Source: Qaidamihabitans albus (GTDB lineage: Bacteria > Actinomycetota > Actinomycetes > Mycobacteriales > Pseudonocardiaceae). Taken from it: a DNA stretch of 64,000 nt. The translations under genes and the position numbers were made by a program. The stretch is taken from positions 62,001 to 126,000 of the forward strand of contig NZ_JAEHOB010000004.1 of the NCBI RefSeq assembly GCF_016464705.1, in the 5' to 3' direction. The notes beneath the pieces were generated by a model, which was given only the letters and a program-made list of their open reading frames with translations, did no database searches and was not told where the DNA came from. Shown piece after piece: positions 1 through 8,040 of the stretch; the stretch's first letter is position 1, and every line of letters starts with the position of its first letter.

Positions 1-77
1 GCGTGGCGGGCCCCCATAACGTCGGCTGTACCGAGCGGCGGAACGCCCGCCCTCGCCGCAGACGATGGGGGTTGGCG

Positions 78-749
78 ATGGACGACACGCCACGGAGCCG
101 CCGATGGTACGAACGGCTCCCACCGCCACTGCGCGGACGCCCGGTCACGCTGATCCGTCGCGCGCTCGCCGCGGCGCTGTTCCTCGTCGCCGCGGCCCTC
201 GCCGCGCAGCCTGCCACGGCCGGCGGTGAGCCCGCCGCGAAGATGCTGGTCTCCGCCCGGGACCTGCCGCTCGGCACTACTCTCCGGCCCGCTGACGTGC
301 GGTTGGTGCACGTACCCGAATCCATGCGCCCCGCCGGTGCGCTCGGCGCGCCGGATGCCGTCGACGGGCGCGTGCTCGCCGGCGCAGCCAGGGAGGGCGA
401 GCCGATCACCGACGTCCGGCTGCTCGGCTCCCGCTCCACACCACCGGGCACCACGACCGTGCCCGTCCGGCTCGCCGACTCCGGCATCGCCGGACTGCTC
501 CGTCCCGGCGCCCGGGTCGACGTCGTCACCCTGGGGACGGATCACACGAGGGACACCGGAGACGCCGGAGACGAGGTGCTGGCCAGCATGGCGACCGTGC
601 TGACCGTGATCGGCCCGGCAAGCCCGGCGCGCGACGGGCCCGACCACGCCGACGACGGCCCGCTGGTACTGCTCGCCACTCCCACCGATGTCGCGGCGCA
701 GCTGGCGGCCGCCACGCTCGGCCGGCCGGTGACCGTTACCCTCCGCTAG
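78..749 (+). CDS. SAF-domain (CpaB/RcpC-like) exported protein
   Basis: A protein of 223 residues. A hydrophobic segment at about residues 27-45, ending in AAQPATA, looks like a signal peptide or membrane anchor. It is followed by a SAF-type domain (the run SARDLPLGTTLRPADVRLV is typical) of the kind found in Flp pilus assembly protein CpaB. The start at 78 is chosen because GGGG lies just upstream and the N-terminus then fits a short basic leader. No pilus genes are nearby. In actinomycetes such single SAF proteins often sit beside mscL, so a role in cell-envelope biology rather than pilus assembly is likely, but the exact function is unknown. The stop codon overlaps the first base of a decayed copy of the 46-bp palindrome. 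Confidence 0.75.
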   Translation: MDDTPRSRRWYERLPPPLRGRPVTLIRRALAAALFLVAAALAAQPATAGGEPAAKMLVSARDLPLGTTLRPADVRLVHVPESMRPAGALGAPDAVDGRVLAGAAREGEPITDVRLLGSRSTPPGTTTVPVRLADSGIAGLLRPGARVDVVTLGTDHTRDTGDAGDEVLASMATVLTVIGPASPARDGPDHADDGPLVLLATPTDVAAQLAAATLGRPVTVTLR

Positions 750-794
750 TCGTGGGTGCCGAGCCGCGTTCTGACTCACGCAGGCACTCACAAG
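749..794. repeat. Decayed copy of the 46-bp intergenic palindrome
   Basis: It has the same 46-base length as the four clear copies. It matches 32 of 46 bases of the copy at 62337-62382, including TCGTG, GTTCT-ACTC and CACTCAC. It lies between the SAF gene and mscL. The inverted-repeat arms no longer pair fully. Confidence 0.55.
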
Positions 795-822
795 GCCGGG
801 TCCTTTATGGAAGGGAGTGCGC

Positions 823-1224
823 GTGCTCAAGGGCTTCAAGGATTTCCTGATGCGCGGCAACGTCATCGACCTCGCCGTCGCGGTGGTCATCGGTACGGCG
901 TTCACGGTGATCGTGACGGCGTTCACCGACAGCCTGATCCAGCCGTTGATCAACGCGCTCGGCGGCTCGGACGCCGCCAACGGTCTCGGCTTCCGGATCC
1001 TCGGGGACAACGAGGCCACCTTTGTCGACATCGGTAACGTGATCAGCGCGGTGATCAACTTCCTGCTCATCGCGGCCGTCGTCTACTTCCTGTTCGTACT
1101 GCCGCTGCGCAAGGTGCAGGAGAGGCGCAGGCGCGGCGAGGAGTCCGGCCCGGCCGAACCGACCGACGTCGAACTGCTCGCCGAGATCAGGGACCTGCTG
1201 CGGGAGCAACGCGTCAAGGAGTGA
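823..1224 (+). CDS. mscL: Large-conductance mechanosensitive channel MscL
   Basis: A protein of 133 residues. The N-terminus LKGFKDFLMRGNVIDLAVAV is the MscL signature; two membrane helices follow (about residues 14-40 and 66-92) and then a charged C-terminal helix. MscL forms a homopentameric inner-membrane pore that opens under hypo-osmotic shock. Two GTG starts are possible, at 817 and 823. The SD-like AAGGGA at 811-816 touches the first but is six bases from the second, and known MscL proteins begin at the second, so 823 is chosen. mogA lies convergently downstream, as in mycobacteria where mscL and moaB2 are neighbours. Confidence 0.95.
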   Translation: MLKGFKDFLMRGNVIDLAVAVVIGTAFTVIVTAFTDSLIQPLINALGGSDAANGLGFRILGDNEATFVDIGNVISAVINFLLIAAVVYFLFVLPLRKVQERRRRGEESGPAEPTDVELLAEIRDLLREQRVKE

Positions 1225-1330
1225 GCCCGTGTCCGCGCGCCGCGCGCCGGTGTCCGCGTGCCGTGCACGTTGCCCGGCAAGGCAGGCCGTGCGACCTCGT
1301 GACGGTCCGTCGACGCCCATCCGCAAGCGC

Positions 1331-1380
1331 ACTGACAAACGCTGACAAACGCTGACAAACGCTGACAAACGCTGACAAAC
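1331..1380. repeat. Five-unit tandem repeat of a 10-bp word
   Basis: Five consecutive copies of GCTGACAAAC; the first copy begins with A in place of G. The array sits between the 3' ends of mscL and the convergent small gene at 1386. The copies are identical except for that one base, which suggests recent slippage. Confidence 0.95.
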
Positions 1381-1385
1381 ACAGC

Positions 1386-1568
1386 CTAGCGATCGTGGTG
1401 CGGCGGCCGGTTCTCCAGGAACCAGTCGTCCGCGCTGGAACGATCGGAGCGCGGCTCGCGCTCGTCCGAGGTGGTCTCGGGCAGGGTCTCCCCGAAAACC
1501 TCGTCGATCTCCCGCCTGGTCGATCGGCTGGTTTCTCGGGGAACCCTTCCGTGGTCGTCGTCGGACAT
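1386..1568 (-). CDS. Small charged hypothetical protein
   Basis: A 60-residue hydrophilic protein rich in Asp, Glu and Arg, with no membrane segment and no known motif. It starts 11 bases after the mogA stop and reads the same way, so it is probably co-transcribed with mogA. No function can be given. The support is the ATG start, the tight spacing and the lack of a better frame here; it could still be a chance frame. Confidence 0.5.
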   Translation of the reverse strand: MSDDDHGRVPRETSRSTRREIDEVFGETLPETTSDEREPRSDRSSADDWFLENRPPHHDR

Positions 1569-1579
1569 GGGGTGGGCCC

Positions 1580-2080
1580 TCAGGCCTCGTCGAGGCCGGA
1601 GAGCTCGTCGATGACGTGCGGTACCAGGGCGGACAGTGTCGCCATGCCGTCGCGGACGGCGCCGCGGGACCCGGCGAGGTTGACCACGAGTGTGCTGCCG
1701 GAGACGCCGACGAGGCCGCGGGAGATCCCCGCGTCGACCGCACCGGCGGCGAGGCCGGACGAACGGATGGCTTCGCTGATGCCGGGGATCGGCCGGTCGA
1801 GCACGCCGGCGGTGGCGTCCGGGGTGACGTCGCGTGGCGAGACGCCCGTCGCCCCGACGGTGATCACAAGGTCGACACCACCGATCACCGCCGTGTTGAG
1901 CGCATTGCGGATGGCGACCGTGTCGGCGTGGACGACGACCGTACCGTCCACGATGAACCCGGCCTCTTCCAGCAGCTCCGTCACCAGGGGACCGGCGTTG
2001 TCCTCGGTTTCACCATGAGCCGCGCGGTCGTCGACGATCACCACGAGGGCGCGGCCGAGCCGCTGTGCACTCCGTTCCAT
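1580..2080 (-). CDS. mogA: MogA/MoaB-type molybdopterin adenylyltransferase
   Basis: A protein of 166 residues. It binds molybdopterin and probably adenylates it before metal insertion. The family motif GATGVSPRDVTPDAT is at about residues 76-90, in a MoCF-biosynthesis Rossmann-like fold, and the length is normal for the family. The ATG at 2080 is chosen because a TACGGT -10 box ends seven bases upstream, which fits a leaderless message. The molybdenum hydroxylase at 13864-16713 is a possible client. Confidence 0.9.
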   Translation of the reverse strand: MERSAQRLGRALVVIVDDRAAHGETEDNAGPLVTELLEEAGFIVDGTVVVHADTVAIRNALNTAVIGGVDLVITVGATGVSPRDVTPDATAGVLDRPIPGISEAIRSSGLAAGAVDAGISRGLVGVSGSTLVVNLAGSRGAVRDGMATLSALVPHVIDELSGLDEA

Positions 2081-2087
2081 GTGCCCC

Positions 2088-2093
2088 ACCGTA
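2088..2093 (-). promoter_or_regulatory. Leaderless -10 box of mogA
   Basis: TACGGT on the minus strand, seven bases before the ATG at 2080. Confidence 0.55.
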
Positions 2094-2183
2094 GTAGGTC
2101 GGCCGCGGGCGGGTGAGCGAAGGGAGATGTGACCGAACGCTTACGTGTCCGCCGAAGGCGCTGCGCGCACGGCGCCGGGGGCC

Positions 2184-2189
2184 TAGCGT
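2184..2189 (+). promoter_or_regulatory. Leaderless -10 box of the epimerase
   Basis: TAGCGT, seven bases before the GTG at 2197. About 38 bases further upstream lies the 9-mer ACGCTTACG (2137-2145), which also occurs in reverse orientation at 6477-6485, upstream of the GT2 gene of the same module. Confidence 0.55.
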
Positions 2190-2196
2190 CGCCGAC

Positions 2197-3264
2197 GTGC
2201 GTGTTCTCGTTACCGGCGGAGCCGGCTTCATCGGCTCCCACATCGCCGACGTGCTGACCGAGTCCGGCTGCGAACCTGTGCTGCTGGACGAGCTGCTGCC
2301 GACCGCACACGGCTCCCAGGAACCACCGGACTACATGGGCCCGCACCGGTTCGTGCGGGGCACGGTCACCGACGCCGCCCTGCTCGGCGAGCTGCTGACC
2401 GGTGTGGACGCCGTGTGTCACCAGGCCGCGGTGGTCGGGCACGGGATCGATCCGTCCGACGCGCCATCGTACGCGCTGCACAACGACTACGGCACGGCCG
2501 TGCTGCTCGCCGAGATGCACAAGGCCGGAGTCGGCAGGCTGGTGCTGGCATCGTCGATGGTCGTCTACGGCGAGGGCAGGTACTCGTGCGACCGGCACGG
2601 GATCGTGCCACCTGCCCCGCGCGACCGGTCGGACGTCGAGGCAGCCCGGTTCGAACCGGGCTGCCCGCACTGCGGGACCCCGCTTCGGCCGCTGCTGGTG
2701 CCCGAGGACGCCCCGCTGGTGCCGCGCAGCACCTACGCCGCGACCAAGCTCGCACAGGAGCACCTCGCGGGCGCGTGGGCGAGGCAGACGGGAGGCACCG
2801 TGTGGGCGCTGCGGTACCACAACGTCTACGGACCGCGGATGCCGCAGAACACGCCGTACGCCGGGGTGGCATCGCTGTTCCGCTCGGCCCTCTACCGCGG
2901 CGAGGCGCCGACCGTGCTCGAGGACGGCCGGCAGCGCCGCGACTTCGTGCACGTCAGCGACGTGGCGCGGGCGAACCTGCTGGCCCTGCGCGCGGACGGC
3001 ACGGCGGGCGAGCTGACCCCGGTCAACGTCTGCTCGGGCCAGCCGCACACGGTCGGCGAGCTGGCCGGGGAACTCGCCCGCGCCTGCGGCGGCCCGGCGC
3101 CGCGAGTGGTGGGCGGCGCGCGGCCCGCCGACGTCCGGCACGTGGTCGCCGATCCGGCGCGTGCCGAGCGGCTGCTCGGGTTCACCGCGCGAACCGGCTT
3201 CGCCGAGGGCATCGCCGCCTTCGCCACCGCGCCGCTGCGCGCGCCGGTCGCCCCCGGGTCCTGA
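2197..3264 (+). CDS. NAD-dependent nucleotide-sugar epimerase/dehydratase with metal-site-like insert
   Basis: A 355-residue extended short-chain dehydrogenase. The Rossmann motif TGGAGFIGSH is at residues 6-15, the catalytic Ser region is LASSMVVYG, and the YxxxK pair is Y180/K184 (STYAATK). Between Ser and Tyr there is an unusual insert with C131-x2-H134 and C156-x2-C159, which resembles a small zinc-binding site. The GTG at 2197 is chosen for its leaderless promoter; the N-terminus then begins exactly at the first beta strand. It probably makes a nucleotide sugar used by the glycosyltransferases at 5069-7187. The substrate is unknown. Confidence 0.85.
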   Translation: MRVLVTGGAGFIGSHIADVLTESGCEPVLLDELLPTAHGSQEPPDYMGPHRFVRGTVTDAALLGELLTGVDAVCHQAAVVGHGIDPSDAPSYALHNDYGTAVLLAEMHKAGVGRLVLASSMVVYGEGRYSCDRHGIVPPAPRDRSDVEAARFEPGCPHCGTPLRPLLVPEDAPLVPRSTYAATKLAQEHLAGAWARQTGGTVWALRYHNVYGPRMPQNTPYAGVASLFRSALYRGEAPTVLEDGRQRRDFVHVSDVARANLLALRADGTAGELTPVNVCSGQPHTVGELAGELARACGGPAPRVVGGARPADVRHVVADPARAERLLGFTARTGFAEGIAAFATAPLRAPVAPGS

Positions 3265-3274
3265 GCCGCCCGGG

Positions 3275-4324
3275 TCAGGTGGCGGCGAGGGGCAACCGGA
3301 CCTCGAAACGGCAACCGTCGCCGTGGTTGCGGACCCCGATCCGGCCGCGGTGCGCCTCCACCAGCCCCTTCGCGATGGCCAGGCCGAGGCCGCCACCGGC
3401 CGTGCCGCCCGCCGGCTCCGGCGTGCGCGCCTGGGTGCCGCGGTAGGCCACGTCGAACAGCCGCCCGATCTCCTCCTCCGGGATGCCTCCGCACCCGTCG
3501 TCGACCGCAAGCAGCGCGTCCCGCCCGTCCACGCCGATCTCCACGGCCACCGTCCCGTCCGGCGGGGTGTGCCGGATCGCGTTCGACACGAGGTTGCGCA
3601 CCACCCGTGCCAGCTCGGGGTCGCTGCCCGCCACCACCGGCCACGCCTGCGCGCTGGAGTGCACCCGGACCCGCTTCCGCTCCGCGACCGGCGTCTGCGC
3701 TGCGAGTGCGTCGCTGACCACGTCCCGCAGCGGCACCGCGGTGAGCTGGAGCCGCAGGGCGCCCGCGGTGATCCGGGACAGCTCGAAGAGGTCGTCGACC
3801 ATGACGGAGAGCCGCTCCGCCTCGGCGTTGATCCGCTGCGCGTACGCGGCGGCCTCGTCGGGTTCGGCCACCACCCCGTCGGCCAGCGCCTCCGCCATCG
3901 CCCGGATACCGGAGAGCGGGCTGCGGAGGTCGTGGCTGATCCAGGCCACCAGCTCGCGCCGCGACTTCTCCGCCGCGCGTTCCCGTTCCCTCGCCTCCCG
4001 CTCCCACACGCTCCGCCGCGCGATCGCCCTGCCCAGCACGACCGCCGCCGGCACGGTGACCAGCGCGACGAGCAGGCACACCAGCAGGATCGTCGTCAGC
4101 GTCGGGTTGAACATGAAACCGCTGACGCCCAGCACGCCGGTCAGCGTCGCCGCGACCGGGATGAGTACCAGCACCGTCAGCGTGCTGGCCAGCGAGCCCC
4201 GCCGGAGCCAGTACAGGAGCAGCCCGCCGAGCACCGCCACCGGCATCGCGAACGCCAGCGCCACCGGCAGGATGTGCCAGGCATGCAGCAGCATGTCGGC
4301 AAGGGACTCACCCGACTCGATCAT
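3275..4324 (-). CDS. Two-component sensor histidine kinase (HisKA class)
   Basis: A 349-residue membrane sensor kinase. Three hydrophobic segments lie at about residues 15-40, 48-70 and 76-98. The H-box is SHDLRSP with phospho-accepting H131; N-box ([10 protein letters not shown]) and G-boxes ([16 protein letters not shown]) follow. There is no clear extracytoplasmic sensor domain, so it may sense a membrane state or a lipid-linked ligand. Its ATG overlaps the stop of the response regulator by four bases, so the two are translationally coupled. It sits within the sugar module and may control it. Confidence 0.9.
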   Translation of the reverse strand: MIESGESLADMLLHAWHILPVALAFAMPVAVLGGLLLYWLRRGSLASTLTVLVLIPVAATLTGVLGVSGFMFNPTLTTILLVCLLVALVTVPAAVVLGRAIARRSVWEREARERERAAEKSRRELVAWISHDLRSPLSGIRAMAEALADGVVAEPDEAAAYAQRINAEAERLSVMVDDLFELSRITAGALRLQLTAVPLRDVVSDALAAQTPVAERKRVRVHSSAQAWPVVAGSDPELARVVRNLVSNAIRHTPPDGTVAVEIGVDGRDALLAVDDGCGGIPEEEIGRLFDVAYRGTQARTPEPAGGTAGGGLGLAIAKGLVEAHRGRIGVRNHGDGCRFEVRLPLAAT

Positions 4325-5061
4325 CGCCGCACCGGGTCGTAGCGGTAGCCGACGCCCCACACCGTGACCACCCTCGCCGGGGTGGCCGGATCCCTTTCGA
4401 TCTTCTCCCGCAGCCGCCGCACGTGGACGGTCACGGTGGACTGGTCGCCGAAGTCCCAGCCCCACACCTTCTCCAGCAGGTCGGCCCGCGAGAACGCGGT
4501 GCCGGGGTGGGTCAGGAAGAACGCGAGCAGATCGAACTCCCGCGCCGTCAGCGGCAGCTCGACATCCCGCAGCCGCGCGTTCCGGGCATCCGGTTGCAGC
4601 CGCAGGTCACCGTCGACGAGCTGGGCCTCCGGGGGGTCGTGGCGCGGCATCCGCGCGCGGCGCAGCACCGAAGCCACCCGCAGCGCGAGCTCGCGCGGGC
4701 TGAACGGCTTGGTGACGTAGTCGTCCGCGCCGAGTTGGAGCCCCGCGATCCGGTTCTCCTCCTCGCCCAGTGCCGTCAGCATGACCACCGGCACCTCGCC
4801 CGTCTCTCGCATCCGCCTGCACACCTCGAGCCCGTCGAGGCCCGGCATCATCACGTCGAGCACCACGAGGTCGGGGCGGGACGCGGCGAACCGGCTCAGC
4901 CCTTCCGTGCCGTCGCCCGCGACCTCGACCGTGAAACCGGCGACCTCCAGGTAGCGGCGCACCACGTCCCGGACCGTCTCGTCGTCGTCGACCACGAGCA
5001 CCCTGCCCGACTGCGTACCGCCGGCAGCCCCTTCGCCGTTCTCGCCCGTCCTGCCAGTCAT
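4321..5061 (-). CDS. OmpR-family response regulator
   Basis: A protein of 246 residues. The receiver domain has the acidic pocket VVDDD, phospho-acceptor D69 (VVLDVMMPG) and TKPFSPREL. The C-terminal winged helix ends with [12 protein letters not shown] and WGVGYRY. It is the partner of the kinase at 3275-4324 (ATGA overlap) and starts seven bases after the end of the GT-C gene, so all three could share one message starting at the GT-C promoter. The N-terminal 18 residues are a low-complexity leader and the true start could be slightly downstream. Confidence 0.92.
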   Translation of the reverse strand: MTGRTGENGEGAAGGTQSGRVLVVDDDETVRDVVRRYLEVAGFTVEVAGDGTEGLSRFAASRPDLVVLDVMMPGLDGLEVCRRMRETGEVPVVMLTALGEEENRIAGLQLGADDYVTKPFSPRELALRVASVLRRARMPRHDPPEAQLVDGDLRLQPDARNARLRDVELPLTAREFDLLAFFLTHPGTAFSRADLLEKVWGWDFGDQSTVTVHVRRLREKIERDPATPARVVTVWGVGYRYDPVRR

Positions 5062-5068
5062 GCGTCCC

Positions 5069-6415
5069 TCACCAGATCGTCAGCACCAGATGGTTCACCG
5101 CCAGCGCGGTCACCGCCTGCCCGGCGAGCCACCATCGCCGCGAACCCGGCGGCAGCAGGGCCGTGGCGGGCAACAGCCACACCGCGAACGGTAGCCAGAT
5201 GCGCTCCACCTCGGCCTTCGACAATCCCGAGAGATCCGCGACGACGACCGCGAGCAGCGCGGCGGCGGTGAGCGCGACCACCGGCCCCCAGCCGCGCAGC
5301 CTGCGCACCCCCGCCACCACGGCCGGTCCCGCCGCCAGCACCAGGCACGCGAGGTTGGCCCACACCCAGTACCAGTAGGGCCGTCGCCCGCCGACGCCCT
5401 CGTAGTAGCGCTCGACCACGTTGTGGTAGCCGTTCAGCCACCAGAACCCGGCCAGCGCGAACACCGCGACCACGGCCAGCGCGCCGAGCGCCGCGAGACC
5501 GAACGCCCGGCCACCACGCCCGAGCAGCACCACGGCGAGCGCCACGGTGCCGAGCAACAGCAGCCCGTAGGACAGGAACACGCCGAAACCGAGGATCACG
5601 CCCGCGCCCAACGCGGCCACGACGGCGCGACGACGGCCCGCGCCGAACCAGCGCACGGCGCACGCAAGCAGCGCGACACCGGTGGCGGTGACCCCGGCGA
5701 ACATGCCGTCGGCCGACACCGCCATCCACACCGCCCCGGGAAAGAGCACGACAAAAGGCCAGCTCGCCCTGGCCGCGTCGGCACGGTCGAGCGCCCACAG
5801 GGTGACCGGAACGGCCACCGCGATCAGGGCGCCCGCCAGCACGCAGACCACGGCCGCCCAGGTGCCGCCGGAGAGCCCGAGCCGGTCGAGCCAGACGAAG
5901 ACGAGCGTCGCTCCCGGCGGGTGGCCGGCCACGTGGGTGGTCCACGCCTCGGGATGGGCGACGATCCGGTCGGCGAACTCCCGCAGCATCTCGGGCACGC
6001 TCGTGATGCGCGAAACCTCGTGCAGGTACTCGTGCGGTGTGGCGAGGCGCCCGGCGAACCCGCCCCGCCAGCCGTCGATCATGGCGAGCGCGAACATCCA
6101 CGCCAGTGACGCCAGGTATCCGAGCGGCAGCAGGCTTCGCCACGGCAGCCTGCTCGCGAGAGCCGGTCCCCACAGCACGATCCCGGCCGCCAGCAGGACG
6201 GCGAACACGGTGCCCGGGCCGGTGCGCGGCCGCCAGCCGCCGTAGAGCGGCGCCGCCTTCGCCCAGAGCGTCACGCCGCTGCCGGGGCGGTTCAGGTAGC
6301 AGCCGACCGCGAACGCGACCCCGACGAGCAGCAGCGCGAGCCCCACGGCCACCAGATCGCCGCGCACGCCGGGGGACTTCCGGGCAGGCGCGTCTGCGAC
6401 TCGGGACTCGGCCAC
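5069..6415 (-). CDS. Polytopic GT-C-type glycosyltransferase
   Basis: A 448-residue integral membrane protein with about ten to eleven hydrophobic helices. A large loop carries THVAGHPPG, the type of motif seen in polyprenyl-phosphate-sugar-dependent GT-C enzymes. The GTG start at 6415 follows TATCGT by six bases (leaderless). It is divergent from the GT2 gene at 6528 with a shared 112-bp promoter region. The arrangement resembles Rv0539-Rv0540-Rv0541c of M. tuberculosis, where the Rv0541c product has been linked, as I recall, to a sugar cap on lipoarabinomannan. It would act at the membrane, moving a sugar from a lipid carrier to an exported glycan. The sugar here is unknown. Confidence 0.75.
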   Translation of the reverse strand: MAESRVADAPARKSPGVRGDLVAVGLALLLVGVAFAVGCYLNRPGSGVTLWAKAAPLYGGWRPRTGPGTVFAVLLAAGIVLWGPALASRLPWRSLLPLGYLASLAWMFALAMIDGWRGGFAGRLATPHEYLHEVSRITSVPEMLREFADRIVAHPEAWTTHVAGHPPGATLVFVWLDRLGLSGGTWAAVVCVLAGALIAVAVPVTLWALDRADAARASWPFVVLFPGAVWMAVSADGMFAGVTATGVALLACAVRWFGAGRRRAVVAALGAGVILGFGVFLSYGLLLLGTVALAVVLLGRGGRAFGLAALGALAVVAVFALAGFWWLNGYHNVVERYYEGVGGRRPYWYWVWANLACLVLAAGPAVVAGVRRLRGWGPVVALTAAALLAVVVADLSGLSKAEVERIWLPFAVWLLPATALLPPGSRRWWLAGQAVTALAVNHLVLTIW

Positions 6416-6421
6416 CGCCGC

Positions 6422-6427
6422 ACGATA
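6422..6427 (-). promoter_or_regulatory. Leaderless -10 box of the GT-C gene
   Basis: TATCGT on the minus strand, six bases before the GTG at 6415. A CTGACC -35-like hexamer lies 17 bases upstream of it. Confidence 0.55.
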
Positions 6428-6515
6428 GCCCGCCACCCGTCCCCGGTCAGCACCAGACCGGAGTCCGTCAGAGTTTCGTAAGCGTGATCGAGTTTCGGAC
6501 TGTCCACGACGGACC

Positions 6516-6521
6516 TAGCCT
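6516..6521 (+). promoter_or_regulatory. Leaderless -10 box of the GT2 gene
   Basis: TAGCCT, six bases before the GTG at 6528. A direct repeat GAGTTTCG (6471-6478 and 6490-6497) lies upstream and could be a regulator site. Confidence 0.55.
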
Positions 6522-6527
6522 GAACTG

Positions 6528-7187
6528 GTGACTGCCGAACCGGTCGACGTGATCCTGCCGTGCCTCGACGAGGCGGGCGCCCTGCCCGGCGTGCTCGGCG
6601 CGCTGCCGCGGGGCTTTCGCGCGATCGTCGTGGACAACGGCTCCACCGACGGCTCGCCGGAGATCGCCGCCGGGCTGGGTGCGACAGTCGTGCCGGAGCC
6701 GCGCCGCGGCTACGGCGCCGCCGTGCACTCCGGGCTGGAGGCGGCCCGTTCGGAGATCGTCTGCTTCCTGGACGCGGACGGCTCGCTCGACCCGCGCGAG
6801 CTGCCTGCCCTGGTGGCGGCCGTCGACGGCGGCGTGCAGCTCGCCGTCGGGCGCCGGGTGCCCGCCGCGCGGGGCGCCTGGCCGTGGCACGCGCGGGCGG
6901 GCAACGTGCTGCTGTCGTCGTTGCTGCGCGGCCGTGGCCTGGCCGTGCACGACATCGCGCCCATGCGTGCCGTGCGCCGGGCGGAGCTGCTGGCGCTGGG
7001 AGTGGCGGACCGGGGGTTCGGCTACCCGCTGGAGCTGCTGATCAAGGTGGGGCGCGCGGGCTGGCGGGTGCGCGAGTTCGACGTCACGTACCGGCCGCGC
7101 GCGAACGGCACGAAGTCCAAGGTGTCCGGCTCCGTGCGCGGCACCGCGCGGGCGGCCAGGGACATGGCGCGGATCTGGCGCGCATGA
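6528..7187 (+). CDS. GT2 glycosyltransferase (polyprenyl-phosphate sugar synthase-like)
   Basis: A 219-residue GT-A fold enzyme with no membrane segment. The N-terminus has VDVILPCLDEAGALP; the nucleotide-sugar/metal DxD is D82-A-D84 in CFLDADGSLDP. Family members such as dolichol-phosphate mannose synthases load a sugar from a nucleotide donor onto a polyprenyl phosphate. The GTG start is set by the leaderless promoter. It overlaps the next gene by four bases. It would provide the lipid-linked donor for the GT-C protein encoded divergently. Confidence 0.88.
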   Translation: MTAEPVDVILPCLDEAGALPGVLGALPRGFRAIVVDNGSTDGSPEIAAGLGATVVPEPRRGYGAAVHSGLEAARSEIVCFLDADGSLDPRELPALVAAVDGGVQLAVGRRVPAARGAWPWHARAGNVLLSSLLRGRGLAVHDIAPMRAVRRAELLALGVADRGFGYPLELLIKVGRAGWRVREFDVTYRPRANGTKSKVSGSVRGTARAARDMARIWRA

Positions 7188-7873
7188 CGGACGCCTACGG
7201 CGCGCTCGTGGTGGCGAAGGCACCGGTGCCAGGTCTGGTGAAGACCCGGCTCTGCCCGCCCGCGACCCCCCTCCAGGCGGCCGAGCTGGCGGCAGCGGCA
7301 CTACTCGACACGCTCGACACCGTTCTCGCCGCACCGGGAGCCGTTCCCGTGGTGGCGCTCACCGGTGACCTCGGGGCCGCGTCCAGGAGCGATGAGATCG
7401 CCCGCACGCTACGGCGGTGCACGATGCTGGCCCAGCGTGGTGACGGCTTCGGGGCACGGCTCGCGAACGCGCACGCCGACACGGCCGCCGCGCTGCCCGG
7501 CCTGGCCGTGGTGCAGATCGGCATGGACACCCCGCAGGTGACGCCCGGGCGGCTGGGCACCGTCGCCCGCCTGCTCCGGCCGGGCGGCGCCGATGCCGTT
7601 CTCGGTCCCGCGACGGACGGCGGCTGGTGGGTGCTCGGGTTGCGGGATCCGCGGCACGCACTCGCGCTGACCGGGGTGCCGATGTCCCGGCCCGACACCG
7701 GTTCGCTGACGCGGCACGCCCTTGAAGCGATGGGACTTCGCACCGCCACGGCGCCACAACTATCCGATGTGGACACCATGGCGGACGCCGAGCTGGTGGC
7801 CGAGACGGCGCCGCGCGGCCGGTTCGCCACCGCGCTGCGGGCGGCGACGGCGGCGAGTGGTCACCTCTCGTGA
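7184..7873 (+). CDS. TIGR04282/DUF2064-family nucleotidyl- or glycosyltransferase-like protein
   Basis: A 229-residue protein with a nucleotide-diphospho-sugar-transferase fold. Motifs seen are VVAKAPVPGLVKTRL near the N-terminus, GMDTPQV around residue 109 and GPATDGGWWVLGL. Members of this family (Rv0540-like) occur next to GT2 enzymes and their reaction is not established. The start overlaps the GT2 stop (ATGA). The last codons and stop codon lie inside a copy of the intergenic palindrome, which therefore contributes the C-terminal residues. Confidence 0.82.
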   Translation: MTDAYGALVVAKAPVPGLVKTRLCPPATPLQAAELAAAALLDTLDTVLAAPGAVPVVALTGDLGAASRSDEIARTLRRCTMLAQRGDGFGARLANAHADTAAALPGLAVVQIGMDTPQVTPGRLGTVARLLRPGGADAVLGPATDGGWWVLGLRDPRHALALTGVPMSRPDTGSLTRHALEAMGLRTATAPQLSDVDTMADAELVAETAPRGRFATALRAATAASGHLS

Positions 7874-7920
7874 GTGTTCGGCCGAGTTAGAACTCGCGTA
7901 GCCACTCACGAGCGGTGACC
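7859..7920. repeat. Intergenic palindrome, 46-bp core plus GGTCAC/GTGACC flanks
   Basis: The core at 7867-7912 begins CTCGTGAGTG and ends CACTCACGAG, with GAGTTAGAACTC in the middle. Outer GGTCAC and GTGACC arms extend it to 62 bases. It lies between convergent genes. The stop codon of the gene at 7184 (TGA 7871-7873) is the TGA in CTCGTGAG. It may act as a bidirectional terminator. The 62-bp copy at 28082 has the same length and outer flanks. Confidence 0.9.
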
Positions 7921-7951
7921 TGCGATCACGGCGCGCGCCCTGCGGGCACAC

Positions 7952-7992
7952 GGCCACGCGCGACCGGCATGCGAGCCCGGTCGCGCGTGGCC
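7952..7992. terminator. Strong hairpin downstream of the HtrA gene
   Basis: Perfect 16-base arms (7952-7967 and 7977-7992) around a nine-base loop. It lies 49 bases past the stop of the protease gene. No U-tract follows, as is usual for high-GC actinomycete terminators. Confidence 0.7.
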
Positions 7993-8040
7993 TCGTTGGT
8001 CTCGGCCGCGCCAGCGGCCGAGCGTCCGTGTCGGGAGTTC

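Noticed and set aside
1331-1380. Tandem repeat as a CRISPR array
   Set aside because: The units are adjacent, only 10 bp long and have no spacers; no cas genes are present.
805-1743. Long minus-strand open frame across mscL and mogA
   Set aside because: It lies antisense to clear genes, includes the translated 10-bp repeat, and has Arg/Ala/Gly/Pro-rich shadow composition typical of high-GC DNA.
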